17,051 nucleotides of DNA from Clostridiaceae bacterium (GCA_018378255.1 JAGZXV010000128.1:1-17051); one strand, 5' to 3'; counted from the stretch's first letter, positions 7,081-15,759 are shown. Notes: generated from the sequence alone by a model not told the origin. A program made the numbers and translations.

Positions 7081-8748
7081 TCATTCAAAATACAGGTATT
7101 TAACGAACAAGTCGTTCTGTCCCCAAACGTTGAATCCCTTCAGCTCTTTCGCCCAGGCCCAGTTAACGGCCAGACGTGTATACGCATAAGCAGGAACTTC
7201 ATCCTGAAGAATCTGCACGATCTTGTCGGTCAGCTCTTTTCTCTTGGCGTCATCCGTAATCTGTGTGCTGGCGACCACTGCGTCTTCCAGTTCCTGATTG
7301 AAATAACAGGAACGGTTGATTCCGTCTTTTGCAAAGTAAGCATATCCCATATCAGCCACATAGCCAGACGGAGCCGTAAAGGCGTTGGTAGCCATATCCC
7401 AGCCGCCCGCTTCATCATCAATTGCGGAGTTGTAAACCGCTTTTTCATAAGATGATATCTCGGCCGTCAGACCGATCTGAGACAGCATGGCCTGAATGAT
7501 TTCGCAGTTTGACAAAAGGGTTTTATCCTCATTTGTTATGATTGTAATCTTCGTTCCCTCTGCGATTCCAGCCTCCTGCAGCAAGGCTTTTGCCTTTTCC
7601 ACGTCTAAGGAATAGTATCCGCCCTCTTCCCATTTCGTGTCGTAGTCGATCATACCGTTGGACGGGAACGCGGTTGATACGGAACCGAATTTATTCTGAT
7701 AGACAGCCGCAAAAATTGCCGCATTATCAATGGCATATGCCACTGCCTGACGAACTCTGACATCATTAAAAATGGAATGTTCGCTGCAGTTAAAGTAGAA
7801 GGAGTTGGATTTATAACCCGGTTTGATGATCGCGTTAAAACGGTCGTCGGATTCAATGCGGCCATAATCCGTCTGGCCCAGTTCCACTACCAGATCCACA
7901 CCGCCGGTTTCCAGCTCGATACATCTTTGTGATACGTCGTTAATAACCTTGATGTTCACATTTTTAATTGCAGGCGTTCCCTCCCAGTAATTTTCGTTAG
8001 CCACCAGCTTGGCAGAGTTTCCGCCGATATAGCTTTCCAGCATATATGGGCCTGTTCCGATCGGCTTTTCTGAGAATTTATCAGGGCTGTTGTTGTAGGA
8101 ATCCTCATTCATGATCACACAGCTCTTAAAGCAGCTCATAAAATATGCATCCGGTTTGGTCAGTGCGATTTCAATGGTGTGGTCATCGATAATTTTACAG
8201 TTTTCTATATCAATGGTCTTCACATACTGCTTTTTAGCCGGATCATCGGCATACATTTTGATAGAAAATATCACGTCTTTTGCAGTAAAATCATTGCCGT
8301 CCGTATATTTAACCCCTTCTCTTAAATGGAACGTATAATGGGTGTCATCCGTCTGCTCCCAGCTTTCCGCCAGAATCGGGACGATTTCATAGTTAAATCC
8401 ATAATCGAATAAAGGTTCACAAATCTGTTTATAAATGATGTTGGCTGACTGGCCGCCACCTGTGTTAAAGGGGCATAAGGAACCCGGATCGGAAGAGACC
8501 TGGATATTGACCGTATCTCTGGTACTGGATGTGGGCATCACCATCTCCTGGGCCAATGCATCCTCGTCTCCTGCCGCTGATTTGGCATCAATTGTCGCCG
8601 GTGCGGATGTGGTTTCCGTCTGTGACGATTCCGCAGCTTTCGCTTCACTTCCTGCCGCCGGCTGGCTTCCTTTTCCACCGCCGCAGCCAGCCATACTGAT
8701 CCCCATTACCACTGCCAAAGTCAGCGCCATAACCTTTTTTAACTTCAT
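7081..8748 (-). CDS. Oligopeptide/dipeptide ABC transporter substrate-binding lipoprotein (SBP family 5)
   Basis: A 555-residue extracellular binding protein. The open frame reaches 8778, but the ATG at 8748 follows GGAGGG by 5 bp and opens a lipoprotein signal (MKLKKVMALTLAVVMGISMA, lipobox MAGC with Cys22). A Ser/Ala/Glu-rich linker precedes the SBP_bac_5 domain. Family signatures include YTFHLREGVKYTDGNDFTAKDV, GTGPYMLESY, NENYWEG, VRQAVAYAIDN and a C-terminal INWAW-like segment. It should capture peptides (or, less likely, another family 5 ligand such as a nickel complex) and deliver them to the two permeases. It is the last gene of a five-gene operon, after the ATPases, a less usual position for the binding protein. 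A 36-bp gap separates it from the ATPase. Confidence 0.92.
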   Translation of the reverse strand: MKLKKVMALTLAVVMGISMAGCGGGKGSQPAAGSEAKAAESSQTETTSAPATIDAKSAAGDEDALAQEMVMPTSSTRDTVNIQVSSDPGSLCPFNTGGGQSANIIYKQICEPLFDYGFNYEIVPILAESWEQTDDTHYTFHLREGVKYTDGNDFTAKDVIFSIKMYADDPAKKQYVKTIDIENCKIIDDHTIEIALTKPDAYFMSCFKSCVIMNEDSYNNSPDKFSEKPIGTGPYMLESYIGGNSAKLVANENYWEGTPAIKNVNIKVINDVSQRCIELETGGVDLVVELGQTDYGRIESDDRFNAIIKPGYKSNSFYFNCSEHSIFNDVRVRQAVAYAIDNAAIFAAVYQNKFGSVSTAFPSNGMIDYDTKWEEGGYYSLDVEKAKALLQEAGIAEGTKITIITNEDKTLLSNCEIIQAMLSQIGLTAEISSYEKAVYNSAIDDEAGGWDMATNAFTAPSGYVADMGYAYFAKDGINRSCYFNQELEDAVVASTQITDDAKRKELTDKIVQILQDEVPAYAYTRLAVNWAWAKELKGFNVWGQNDLFVKYLYFE

Positions 8749-8784
8749 AAATACCCTCCGTTCTGCCCATTCAGGCATTCTAAT

Positions 8785-9741
8785 TTATAAATGATTTATC
8801 TCTTCCACCTTACAGCAGGAAACAAAATGCCCCGGCATAATTTCCTTCAGTTCCTGCGGCTGATGGCATTTTTCTTCCATATAGGGACATCTGGCCGCAA
8901 ACCGGCAGCCCGGTTTTGGATTGATCGGGGATGTGATCTCCCCTTTCAGCAAAATGCGGTTTTTCTTAACGTGGATGTCCGGAATAGGAATCGCGGACAA
9001 TAATGCTTTTGTATAAGGATGCAGCGTATATTCAAACAGCTCATCCGAAGTGGTCTTTTCCACCATCTGCCCCAGATACATAACCGCGATTTCATTGGAT
9101 ATATATTTCACCACCGACAGATCGTGGGTGATGAAAATATAGGTCAGCCCCCGCTGCTCCTGAAGGTCCAGCATCAGGTTCAGAATCTGCGCCTGAATTG
9201 ATACGTCCAATGCGGAAACCGGCTCGTCACATACAATGAAACTGGGGTTTAAAGCCAGCGCCCTGGCAATGCCGATTCTCTGCCTGCGGCCTCCGTCAAG
9301 TTCATGGGGATAAGAAGTTGCAAGCCGCTCTGCAAGGCCTACTGTTTCCATCAGCTTCAGCGTTTCCTTCTCCATCTCTTCCTTGCTCATACCGCCTCTT
9401 AACACAAGAGGTTCCTGTATGATCTCGCTCACCGACATACGGGGATTCAGGGAAGAAAATGGGTCCTGGAAAATGATCTGCATCTTTTCCCTTAACTGAC
9501 GCAGCTTCTGTTTGTTCACATTGGTCACATCTTCGCCTTCGAACATGATTTTGCCGTCTGTACTGTCCAGAAGATGCAGAATGGTTCTGCCAAGGGTGGA
9601 TTTTCCGCATCCCGATTCCCCTACAACTCCCAGCGTCGTCCCTTTTTCCAGTGAAAACGATACATCATCCACCGCATGCAGAGTCCCCTTGGGAGTGGTA
9701 AAATACTTTTTTAAGTTTTGAACTTCCAAAATCTGATCCAC
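8785..9741 (-). CDS. oppF: Peptide ABC transporter ATP-binding protein, OppF/DppF type
   Basis: A 318-residue ATPase. Walker A is GESGCGKST (41-49), the Q-loop FQDP (Q92), Walker B FIVCDEP (D172, E173) and the H-loop H206. The C-terminal oligopeptide/dipeptide extension (about 230-318) holds the conserved cysteines in CRFAARCPYMEEKC. The signature reads LDGGRRQR (148-155) instead of LSGGQ, with Asp for Ser and Arg for Gln. This is a sequence variant I believe recurs in clostridial OppF paralogs. Start is GTG at 9739-9741, preceded by GGGGAGGTG, and only one base separates it from the stop of the OppD gene. It would energise import as a heterodimer with that protein. Confidence 0.92.
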   Translation of the reverse strand: MDQILEVQNLKKYFTTPKGTLHAVDDVSFSLEKGTTLGVVGESGCGKSTLGRTILHLLDSTDGKIMFEGEDVTNVNKQKLRQLREKMQIIFQDPFSSLNPRMSVSEIIQEPLVLRGGMSKEEMEKETLKLMETVGLAERLATSYPHELDGGRRQRIGIARALALNPSFIVCDEPVSALDVSIQAQILNLMLDLQEQRGLTYIFITHDLSVVKYISNEIAVMYLGQMVEKTTSDELFEYTLHPYTKALLSAIPIPDIHVKKNRILLKGEITSPINPKPGCRFAARCPYMEEKCHQPQELKEIMPGHFVSCCKVEEINHL

Positions 9742-9742
9742 T

Positions 9743-10717
9743 CTATTTCACCTCCCCTGTTCTGATGCAGCGGCTGTAATGTGTGCCGCCTAAATGTGCG
9801 AGCTGGATTTTATTGTTTCTGCACTCTTTTGCAGCATAAGGGCACCTGGGCGAAAATGAACATCCCTTTGGAAGATTCATAGGATCAGGCATCATTCCTG
9901 CAATGGGCTTCAGCCGTTTTTCTTTACTCTTCAGGCTTGGAAGGGAACCGAAAAGCCCTTCCGTATACGGATGGCTGGTATGGTCAAACAATTCTTCTGC
10001 CGAACCGATTTCAACGATTTCCCCCGCATAGGCTACAGCCACCTTATCGCACATCTCCGCAACGATTCCCAGATCATGGGTGATTAAGATCATGGAGGTG
10101 TTCAGTTCTTTTTTTAAAGTATTCATCATATCCAGCACCTGGGCCTGGATGGTTACATCCAGGGCGGTGGTTGGCTCGTCCGCCAGAAGCAGTTCCGGAT
10201 TGCAGGCCAAAGCCATGGCGATTACCACCCTCTGCTTCATGCCGCCGGAAAACTGGTGGGGATACTCGCCGAAACGTTCTCCCGGAATTCCTACCATTTC
10301 CAGCATTTTAACGGCTCTGATCTCCGCTTCTTTTCTGCTGACATTCTCATGAAGGCCGATAGCTTCCGCGATCTGGAATCCCACCGTGTAAATGGGATTT
10401 AAGGCCGTCATCGGATCCTGGAAGATCATGGATATCTTGTTTCCACGGATCGTCCTCATCTCCCGTTCCGGCATATCAAACATGTTTTTGCCTTCCAAAA
10501 TAATACTGCCGGAACGGATCTTGGCCGGAGGGTCCGGCAGGATCCGCAGGATCGCCTTTGCTATTGTGGTTTTACCCGCTCCCGTCTCGCCTACCAGGCC
10601 CAGCGTTTCTCCCTTGTTCAGGGAAAAGGAAACTCCGTTGACGGCATGCACGATATTGCCGTCTGCGGTATACTCCACCACCAGATCATTTACTTCGATT
10701 AATTTTTCCTGACTCAT
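9743..10717 (-). CDS. oppD: Peptide ABC transporter ATP-binding protein, OppD/DppD type
   Basis: A 324-residue ATPase with Walker A GETGAGKTT (43-51), Q100 in the Q-loop, FSGGMKQR signature (156-163, Met in place of Gln), Walker B LLLADEP (D180, E181) and H-loop H214. The C-terminal extension includes CSFSPRCPYAAKEC, typical of the OppD/DppD group. ATG at 10717 is preceded by AGGAGG, which overlaps the stop codon of the permease gene upstream, so translation is probably coupled. It pairs with the OppF-type subunit on the inner face of the membrane. Confidence 0.93.
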   Translation of the reverse strand: MSQEKLIEVNDLVVEYTADGNIVHAVNGVSFSLNKGETLGLVGETGAGKTTIAKAILRILPDPPAKIRSGSIILEGKNMFDMPEREMRTIRGNKISMIFQDPMTALNPIYTVGFQIAEAIGLHENVSRKEAEIRAVKMLEMVGIPGERFGEYPHQFSGGMKQRVVIAMALACNPELLLADEPTTALDVTIQAQVLDMMNTLKKELNTSMILITHDLGIVAEMCDKVAVAYAGEIVEIGSAEELFDHTSHPYTEGLFGSLPSLKSKEKRLKPIAGMMPDPMNLPKGCSFSPRCPYAAKECRNNKIQLAHLGGTHYSRCIRTGEVK

Positions 10718-10726
10718 AGGTACCTC

Positions 10727-11596
10727 CTAGTTTTTCAGACGGGGATCAAGCGCATCCCTCAAACCGTCTCCCAGCATGTTCAGGGAAAGTACGGCCATCA
10801 TAATAACCACGCCCGGAATGATACAAAGGTATGGATAATCTCTGATATATGTTCTTCCTGCCGACAGCATAGCTCCCCATTCAGGCAGCGGCGGCTGGGC
10901 TCCCAGCCCCATGAAGCTGAGGGAGGCCGCAGCCAGGATCGATGACGCCACGCCCATGGTGATCTGCACGATCATGGGAGAAATGGCATTAGGCAGAATG
11001 TGTTTTAAAATAATGCGGAAATCCGTAGCATTAATGGCTGTTGCCGCCTCCACATATTCCATTCCGCGGACGCTCATAAAGGAAGCTCTCGTCATTCTCG
11101 CATAGCCGGGAATTGTGGTGATACCGATTGCCAGCATTGCGTTATTGATTCCAGGCCCTAACGTGGTCGCAATGGCGATGGACATGAGCAATGCCGGAAC
11201 CGCCTGGAAAACATCCAGGAAACGCATCAGCAGGTTATCCACTCTTCCTCCGTAGAACCCCGCAATCGAACCAACGATAATTCCCAGTGTGGATGCAATG
11301 GCAACCGACACGATGCCGATTTTCAAAGACTGCCTTCCTCCATATAAAAGCCTGCTAAGTATATCACGGCCCAGATTGTCCGTACCAAATAAGTGGTCGC
11401 CTCCGGGAGCGGCAAAGATATGGTACAAATCCTGCTGCTCATACCCAAAGGGCGCAATCATGGGAGCAAATACAGCGGCCAGAGTCATGAGTACAATAAC
11501 AATCAGGCCCAGCATAGCCATTTTATTTCTTTTCAACCGGTGCATGATGATCGAAAACTGGCTTTGTTTCTTTTTTCTCTCTTTTACTTCCGTCAC
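10727..11596 (-). CDS. oppC: Peptide ABC transporter permease, OppC/DppC type
   Basis: A 289-residue inner-membrane permease. A short cytoplasmic N-terminus (to about residue 28) leads into the first helix (AMLGLIVIVLMTLAAVFAPM), then the OppC_N and BPD_transp_1 regions, with LFGTDNLGRDILSRLLYGGR and the EAA loop around EYVEAATAINATDFRIILKH, where the ATPase docks. Five further helices follow. The start is GTG (11594-11596). The upstream GAGGGGG is 9 bp away and AAAGGA only 2 bp, a somewhat poor site. It lies 15 bp behind the OppB-type gene. Confidence 0.92.
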   Translation of the reverse strand: MTEVKERKKKQSQFSIIMHRLKRNKMAMLGLIVIVLMTLAAVFAPMIAPFGYEQQDLYHIFAAPGGDHLFGTDNLGRDILSRLLYGGRQSLKIGIVSVAIASTLGIIVGSIAGFYGGRVDNLLMRFLDVFQAVPALLMSIAIATTLGPGINNAMLAIGITTIPGYARMTRASFMSVRGMEYVEAATAINATDFRIILKHILPNAISPMIVQITMGVASSILAAASLSFMGLGAQPPLPEWGAMLSAGRTYIRDYPYLCIIPGVVIMMAVLSLNMLGDGLRDALDPRLKN

Positions 11597-11611
11597 GTTC
11601 CTTTTCCCCCT

Positions 11612-12562
11612 CTACGCAGTTCTTTTTTTCGCCGTCTGATACCTGGATTTCATCCGCGGATCAGCGAAAGCGTACAGAATGTCAACAAGCAGCATGGACA
11701 GCGCAAATATAACGGCTACAAACAGCACTCCTCCCTGGACAACCGGATAATCACGGCTTTTAATGGCCGTAGACATATAGGACCCGATTCCCGGGATGGA
11801 GAAAATGGATTCTGCAATAATGGCTCCGCCCATCTGGCGTCCCAGCATGGTTCCCACCTGAGTGATGATGGGGATCAGCGCATTGCGCAGAGCGTGGCCG
11901 TAAATAACCTTTCCTTCTTTCTGCCCTTTTGCCCTGGCAGTTATGATGTAATCCTGGCGTATGACCTCCAGCATTCCCGACCGGGTCTGCCTCGCCAGTC
12001 CCGCCGCACTATGTACTCCGATGGAAAAACACGGAAGAATATAACAGGTCCAGTGACCGATTCCCGTAGCCGGCAGCCACCCAAGTTTCAGTGAAAACAA
12101 AAGCACAAGCATGAGCGCAAACCAGAAGTTCGGCATGGACATGCTGAAAAGCGCCACCAGCATGGATGCGTTGTCCTTCCATGTATACTGGTTTACCGCA
12201 GCCATAACTCCCAGAGGAATTCCGATTGCCATGGCGATCAGAACGCTGATTCCCGCAACCTTGAAGGTATATGGAAATCTTTGCAGCAGCTCTGTCATAA
12301 CCGGGCGGTCATTGATATAAGATGTGCCCAGGTCAAAATGGAAAAACGCATTGTAAATATAGAGCAGGTACCGTTCAATAAACGGTTTATTAAGTCCTAA
12401 TTCCACCCTGCATGCCTCCAGCTCCGCCGGAGTCGCTTCCGGTCCCATAATGATCGCGGCAGGATCTCCCGGTGTAAAATACATCAGCGTGAACACCAGA
12501 AACGATACGCCCAATAAAACGGGAATCATCCATAAAATTCGTTTTGCTACATAACGCCCCAT
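11612..12562 (-). CDS. oppB: Peptide ABC transporter permease, OppB/DppB type
   Basis: A 316-residue permease, first gene of the operon. MGRYVAKRILWMIPVLLGVS with FLVFTLMYFTPGDPA is the usual OppB/DppB N-terminus, followed by BPD_transp_1 and an EAA loop at DYIITARAKGQKEGKVIYGH. It forms the transmembrane channel with the OppC-type subunit. The ATG at 12562 has only AAGGGA touching it, with almost no spacing, while a strong GGAAAGGAGAG lies about 35 bp upstream without a start codon near it. In-frame stops just upstream rule out a longer protein. A sigma-54 promoter is located about 80 bp upstream. Confidence 0.92.
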   Translation of the reverse strand: MGRYVAKRILWMIPVLLGVSFLVFTLMYFTPGDPAAIIMGPEATPAELEACRVELGLNKPFIERYLLYIYNAFFHFDLGTSYINDRPVMTELLQRFPYTFKVAGISVLIAMAIGIPLGVMAAVNQYTWKDNASMLVALFSMSMPNFWFALMLVLLFSLKLGWLPATGIGHWTCYILPCFSIGVHSAAGLARQTRSGMLEVIRQDYIITARAKGQKEGKVIYGHALRNALIPIITQVGTMLGRQMGGAIIAESIFSIPGIGSYMSTAIKSRDYPVVQGGVLFVAVIFALSMLLVDILYAFADPRMKSRYQTAKKRTA

Positions 12563-12642
12563 TCCCTTATTCGGATTTTATTAAATCTAAAACCCTACTC
12601 TCCTTTCCTTTTGATTTCTCAATTGTTATTTATCTTTATATA

Positions 12643-12658
12643 AGCAAAACCCGTGCCA
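12643..12658 (-). promoter_or_regulatory. Sigma-54 (-24/-12) promoter of the peptide transporter operon
   Basis: Minus strand: TGGCAC (12653-12658), 5-bp spacer GGGTT, TTGCT (12643-12647). This fits TGGCACRNNNNTTGCW at every defined position, including the exact GG-GC spacing. The start would be near 12632, giving a leader of about 70 nt before oppB. It lies between rpoN and oppB, where a promoter is required, and points toward oppB. Confidence 0.88.
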
Positions 12659-12763
12659 ATTTTTCTGCCTATTTCATATTTTTTATTCGTATATTTTTGC
12701 AATAAAGTGTTTTAATATTTAATCCCTTTTATCTAAAAGCTTTCATTTTTCCAAACACCGTCT

Positions 12764-12810
12764 TTTGAAACGAATATTCCATATTTCAAACCGTGAAATG
12801 ATAGTTTCAC
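12764..12810. promoter_or_regulatory. Putative enhancer-binding-protein site for the transporter operon
   Basis: Contains GTGAAA-TGATAG-TTTCAC (12793-12810), a 6-bp-arm inverted repeat, and TTTGAAA (12764-12770) with TTTCAAA (12784-12790) around the palindrome GAATATTC (12772-12779). Centres lie about 145-170 bp upstream of the predicted sigma-54 start, the usual distance for bacterial enhancer sites. The core TGAAATGATA recurs at the esterase promoters. Nothing else in the 380-bp gap explains it; the gap also holds the rpoN terminator and promoter. Confidence 0.55.
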
Positions 12811-12851
12811 TTTTTCTGTTTCATTTCTCTCCCGCCCCATAACTGCCAAAC

Positions 12852-12911
12852 AAAAAAAGAGCCGGACCGCTGCAGGCTGAAAAAATCCACTGCCTGTATT
12901 GTCCGCCTCTT
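12852..12911 (-). terminator. Rho-independent terminator after rpoN
   Basis: GTCCGCCTCTT (12901-12911) pairs with AAGAGCCGGAC (12857-12867) with one mismatch. An inner stem, CAGGC (12873-12877) with GCCTG (12892-12896), closes the loop. In the rpoN transcript the stem is followed by a run of seven U (12852-12858). It starts about 30 bp beyond the rpoN stop, insulating rpoN from the transporter operon. Confidence 0.8.
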
Positions 12912-12941
12912 CCCGGCGCATAACATAATTCGTAACTGTTC

Positions 12942-14375
12942 CTACACAAATTCCTTTCTTCCCGAAGCATCGGCTATCATCAATTCCCCCCTATACTTGG
13001 CAATTGTCCTTCTGGAAATTTCGATTCCCATATTCTTTAACTGATCCGATATCTTCTGGTCGCTTAAAGGCTTCCGTTTATTCTCATGTCCAATCACTTC
13101 CATGATCTTCTGTTTTACATCTTCCGGCGTGACCGGGCCGTCGGCAGCTCCCGCCACCCCTTTCACAAAGAAATAGTTAATCGGGAACATTCCCCTGGAG
13201 CACTGGAGAAACTTATTGCGGATCGTCCTGCTCACTGTGGATTCATGGATCTCCAAACGGTTTGCAATCGTCTGAAGGTTCATGGGCACCCTTTTCCCGT
13301 TGGGATTCTCAAAAAATTCCTGTTGGATGGCAACAATTTCCCTTGTCACCTTTCTAAGGGTATTTCCTCTCTCTTCCACGCAATGCTGCATCCATTGGGC
13401 CTGGTGATATTTATTCTTGATGTATTCCTGGACTTCCCTGGAAGAATCCTGGTTCATCATCCTCAGATAATACTGGTTAAATGTGATTCTCGGAGTGTTC
13501 AGATCATTTACCAGAATTTCAAAATAATCCTCAAATTTGACCACCGTAACATCCGGTTTTATATACCGCAGCTTCTCCCTCGAACTGAAGCTGTTTCCCG
13601 GTATGGGATTCAGCTTTTGTATCATCCGGTAACAGAGATCCACCTGCTCCACCGTAATTCCCATCTGCTCCGCCACCTGGGTAAAACGGCGTTTCCCCAG
13701 TTCTTCCAGATACTGTTCCACCAGTTTGGAAACCTGGCCAAACAGCTCCTCTTCAATCAAACCTCCGTCTCTCATCCTCTCCAGCTGGATCATGAGGCAC
13801 TGACTGGCGTTCTGAGCCCCAACCCCAGCCGGTTCCACCGACTGAAGTATCTTTATATACTGCTTAAGACGGCTGTGGCTGATGTTCAGCTTCTGGGCCA
13901 GCGCCCAGGTATCCTCTTTCAGATATCCCTTGGAATCCAGGGAACAGACCAGAAATTCCAGGCATTTCCTGTCTTCTTCCGTGTCAGCTATCATGACGAG
14001 CTGGCTCATCAGATAATCTTCCAGACTGTTTTCTTCAACTGCAAAATTCCATGGCGTCTTCTCCTCCGACTCCTCATACTCCTGAGCATAATACAGCCGG
14101 TTTTGTTCATCCGCATGATTCAGCCATTCCAATTTCCGCTTTAAATCCTCATTTTCACCGGCTTCATTCTTTTCATTTCCATATAAAAAACCGGAAATTC
14201 CCTTTTCCATCTCCTCCAAATCGATCAAAGGATTTTCCAGGGCCTGTTTTTGAATATATTCTTCCAGTTCCTGCACATCCATCTGAAGAATTTCAGCTGA
14301 TTGGATCATTTTCTGCGATAAAATCTGTTTTTGTTCCAATGACTGCTGGTATCCCAGCTCTAACATTAACATCAT
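12942..14375 (-). CDS. rpoN: RNA polymerase sigma-54 factor
   Basis: A 477-residue complete RpoN. Region I (about 1-50) is the Gln/Leu-rich activator-interacting segment (LGYQQSLEQKQILSQKMIQS, then EILQMDVQELEEYI and ALENPLIDLE). An acidic stretch follows, then the core-binding region (about 110-290), the helix-turn-helix (ANRLEIHESTVSRTIRNKFL) and the C-terminal RpoN box SRRTIAKYRGEL (454-465; consensus ARRTVAKYREEL), which reads the -24 element. It directs polymerase to -24/-12 promoters and needs an ATP-driven activator. The start is uncertain between M1 and M4 because no clear SD is seen. It follows the minus-strand esterase by 44 bp, probably in one operon, and three sigma-54-like promoters surround it. 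Confidence 0.96.
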   Translation of the reverse strand: MMLMLELGYQQSLEQKQILSQKMIQSAEILQMDVQELEEYIQKQALENPLIDLEEMEKGISGFLYGNEKNEAGENEDLKRKLEWLNHADEQNRLYYAQEYEESEEKTPWNFAVEENSLEDYLMSQLVMIADTEEDRKCLEFLVCSLDSKGYLKEDTWALAQKLNISHSRLKQYIKILQSVEPAGVGAQNASQCLMIQLERMRDGGLIEEELFGQVSKLVEQYLEELGKRRFTQVAEQMGITVEQVDLCYRMIQKLNPIPGNSFSSREKLRYIKPDVTVVKFEDYFEILVNDLNTPRITFNQYYLRMMNQDSSREVQEYIKNKYHQAQWMQHCVEERGNTLRKVTREIVAIQQEFFENPNGKRVPMNLQTIANRLEIHESTVSRTIRNKFLQCSRGMFPINYFFVKGVAGAADGPVTPEDVKQKIMEVIGHENKRKPLSDQKISDQLKNMGIEISRRTIAKYRGELMIADASGRKEFV

Positions 14376-14419
14376 CCCGTTTCTTTTGTGTTATCAGGCT
14401 TGACCGTCCCCGCTTTCAG

Positions 14420-15655
14420 TTAAAATTCCTCAAAAAATGCAAAGATGCTCTCCAACTCCTGCACCCAGGCGTCAGAGTGATATCCGCCGCCTATCATCTG
14501 AAACCGGATCGTAAGCCCTTGTTCTTTCAATTCCAGGTACCTCCTCCTCATATCCGCCGGATTATTGGAATCCTCTGTCCCCACCAAAAAATAAATAGGG
14601 CTTTTTTTCAAAGCTTCCACATCCAGATATTCCGTGAGCGGCATCGTTCCCGTAGGAACCCCTGCACGAAACAGCCGGGGCCACTGGGAAAGCACATGGA
14701 ACGTGCCCACGCTGCCCATGGAGTTACCCATTACAAATATATGATACCTGTCAATATTCCATTTTTCAAGCACTATATCCAAAACTTGTTTCAAATAATT
14801 TTGTGCGATCCTGTTTTCCCGGACCACTTCGGCCGAATAGAACTGGGGCTGATCCGTCTTTTCCTCCGGCTCCGGGAACATATGGACCGGCGGAATCACC
14901 CCTCCGTAATTGCTTCCATGTACAAAGGAATTGGGAGCCAGCAGGATATAGCCGAATTTCTCCGCATAATACTGGAGTTTCTGCCCGCTTCTGATAAAAA
15001 CTGTGTCGGAATTCCCGTTGCCTCCGTGGAGACAGAGCAGCAGTTTAAAGGGCTTGGTTCCATCGTAAGAGGACGGAATATACATGCGGTACACGTTAAG
15101 CCTGTTGGCCTCCGGCATCCATACCGTATTATAAATATCGCCGATGGTCTTATTAAACCTGAAATCAAGCCTGCGTTCCGTAAAATCCTGGCTGGACGGG
15201 CCGTCGAATTTCAATGCGCTGTCCTCTTCCCTGTCGCAAATCCCTATATACTTTCCGATACGAAATACATATCTTCCGAATACTTTTTCCATGGTTTCGG
15301 CAGCCGGTATATAGAGCCATTCGTCCTTTTCAAAGGGAACCCGTTTTAACATAATCATCTCTTCGCCGCAGTTCACATTCCGGTAGTTGGCTTCGAACTG
15401 TATTTTGACGGCGCCGCACTCAACAGTGCCGGAACCGGACATTTTCCAATCCGGGCTGAATATCTTTACAAGATCGGGAAGGGCTATATAAATATCCCCG
15501 TCATCTTCCACCGTCTGACGGCTCAGATTATGGGTGTACTGGTTCAGCATCACCTTTTTGCTGCCCGGTGAAATGATCATTAATTTCTGTATAAAGCAGT
15601 AATTTCGCCCTGTATAAGGCGATTTCGTATCTTTTGTCCCTATTAATTTATTCAT
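14420..15655 (-). CDS. Alpha/beta hydrolase with N-terminal copper-amine-oxidase-N-like domain
   Basis: A 411-residue protein. The frame opens at 15697, but the ATG at 15655 is chosen because GGAG sits 6 bp ahead of it and the two earlier ATGs have no SD. Residues about 25-140 resemble a copper amine oxidase N-like or stalk domain (QKLMIISPGSKKVMLNQYTH, then DIYIALPDLVKIF and YIPAAETMEKVFG). The hydrolase domain (about 185-411) is esterase D/PHB-depolymerase-like: LCLHGGNGN (208-215, oxyanion loop), nucleophile Ser312 in GNSMG, Asp362 in GTEDSNN and His393 in GGGYHSD. No signal peptide is visible, so it seems cytoplasmic although stalk domains are usually exported. It would cleave an ester or polyester. 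It leads rpoN and faces a second esterase. Confidence 0.8.
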   Translation of the reverse strand: MNKLIGTKDTKSPYTGRNYCFIQKLMIISPGSKKVMLNQYTHNLSRQTVEDDGDIYIALPDLVKIFSPDWKMSGSGTVECGAVKIQFEANYRNVNCGEEMIMLKRVPFEKDEWLYIPAAETMEKVFGRYVFRIGKYIGICDREEDSALKFDGPSSQDFTERRLDFRFNKTIGDIYNTVWMPEANRLNVYRMYIPSSYDGTKPFKLLLCLHGGNGNSDTVFIRSGQKLQYYAEKFGYILLAPNSFVHGSNYGGVIPPVHMFPEPEEKTDQPQFYSAEVVRENRIAQNYLKQVLDIVLEKWNIDRYHIFVMGNSMGSVGTFHVLSQWPRLFRAGVPTGTMPLTEYLDVEALKKSPIYFLVGTEDSNNPADMRRRYLELKEQGLTIRFQMIGGGYHSDAWVQELESIFAFFEEF

Positions 15656-15759
15656 ATGCCACTCCATTTCTGCGCCGCTGACTTCACCTAAACCCATGGC
15701 AGCAGCGCAGACACGGGCTTATGGAGGATAGCCGGTATTTTAGGCTTTTCGCTCCGGCA

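Noticed and set aside
12793..12810. GTGAAA-N6-TTTCAC followed by a T-run, as a plus-strand terminator
   Set aside because: The stem is short and AT-rich and no plus-strand gene lies upstream, so a binding site is more likely.
12733..12921. 62-codon minus-strand frame between rpoN and oppB
   Set aside because: It has no ribosome binding site and runs through the rpoN terminator hairpin and the putative enhancer sites.
13086..14144. 352-codon plus-strand open frame opposite rpoN
   Set aside because: It is antisense to a fully recognisable RpoN, has His/Leu/Phe-rich composition typical of the complement of a coding gene, and resembles no protein family.
14051..15349. 432-codon plus-strand open frame opposite the hydrolase and rpoN
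   Set aside because: It lies across two real genes on the other strand, has no ribosome binding site and no recognisable domain.
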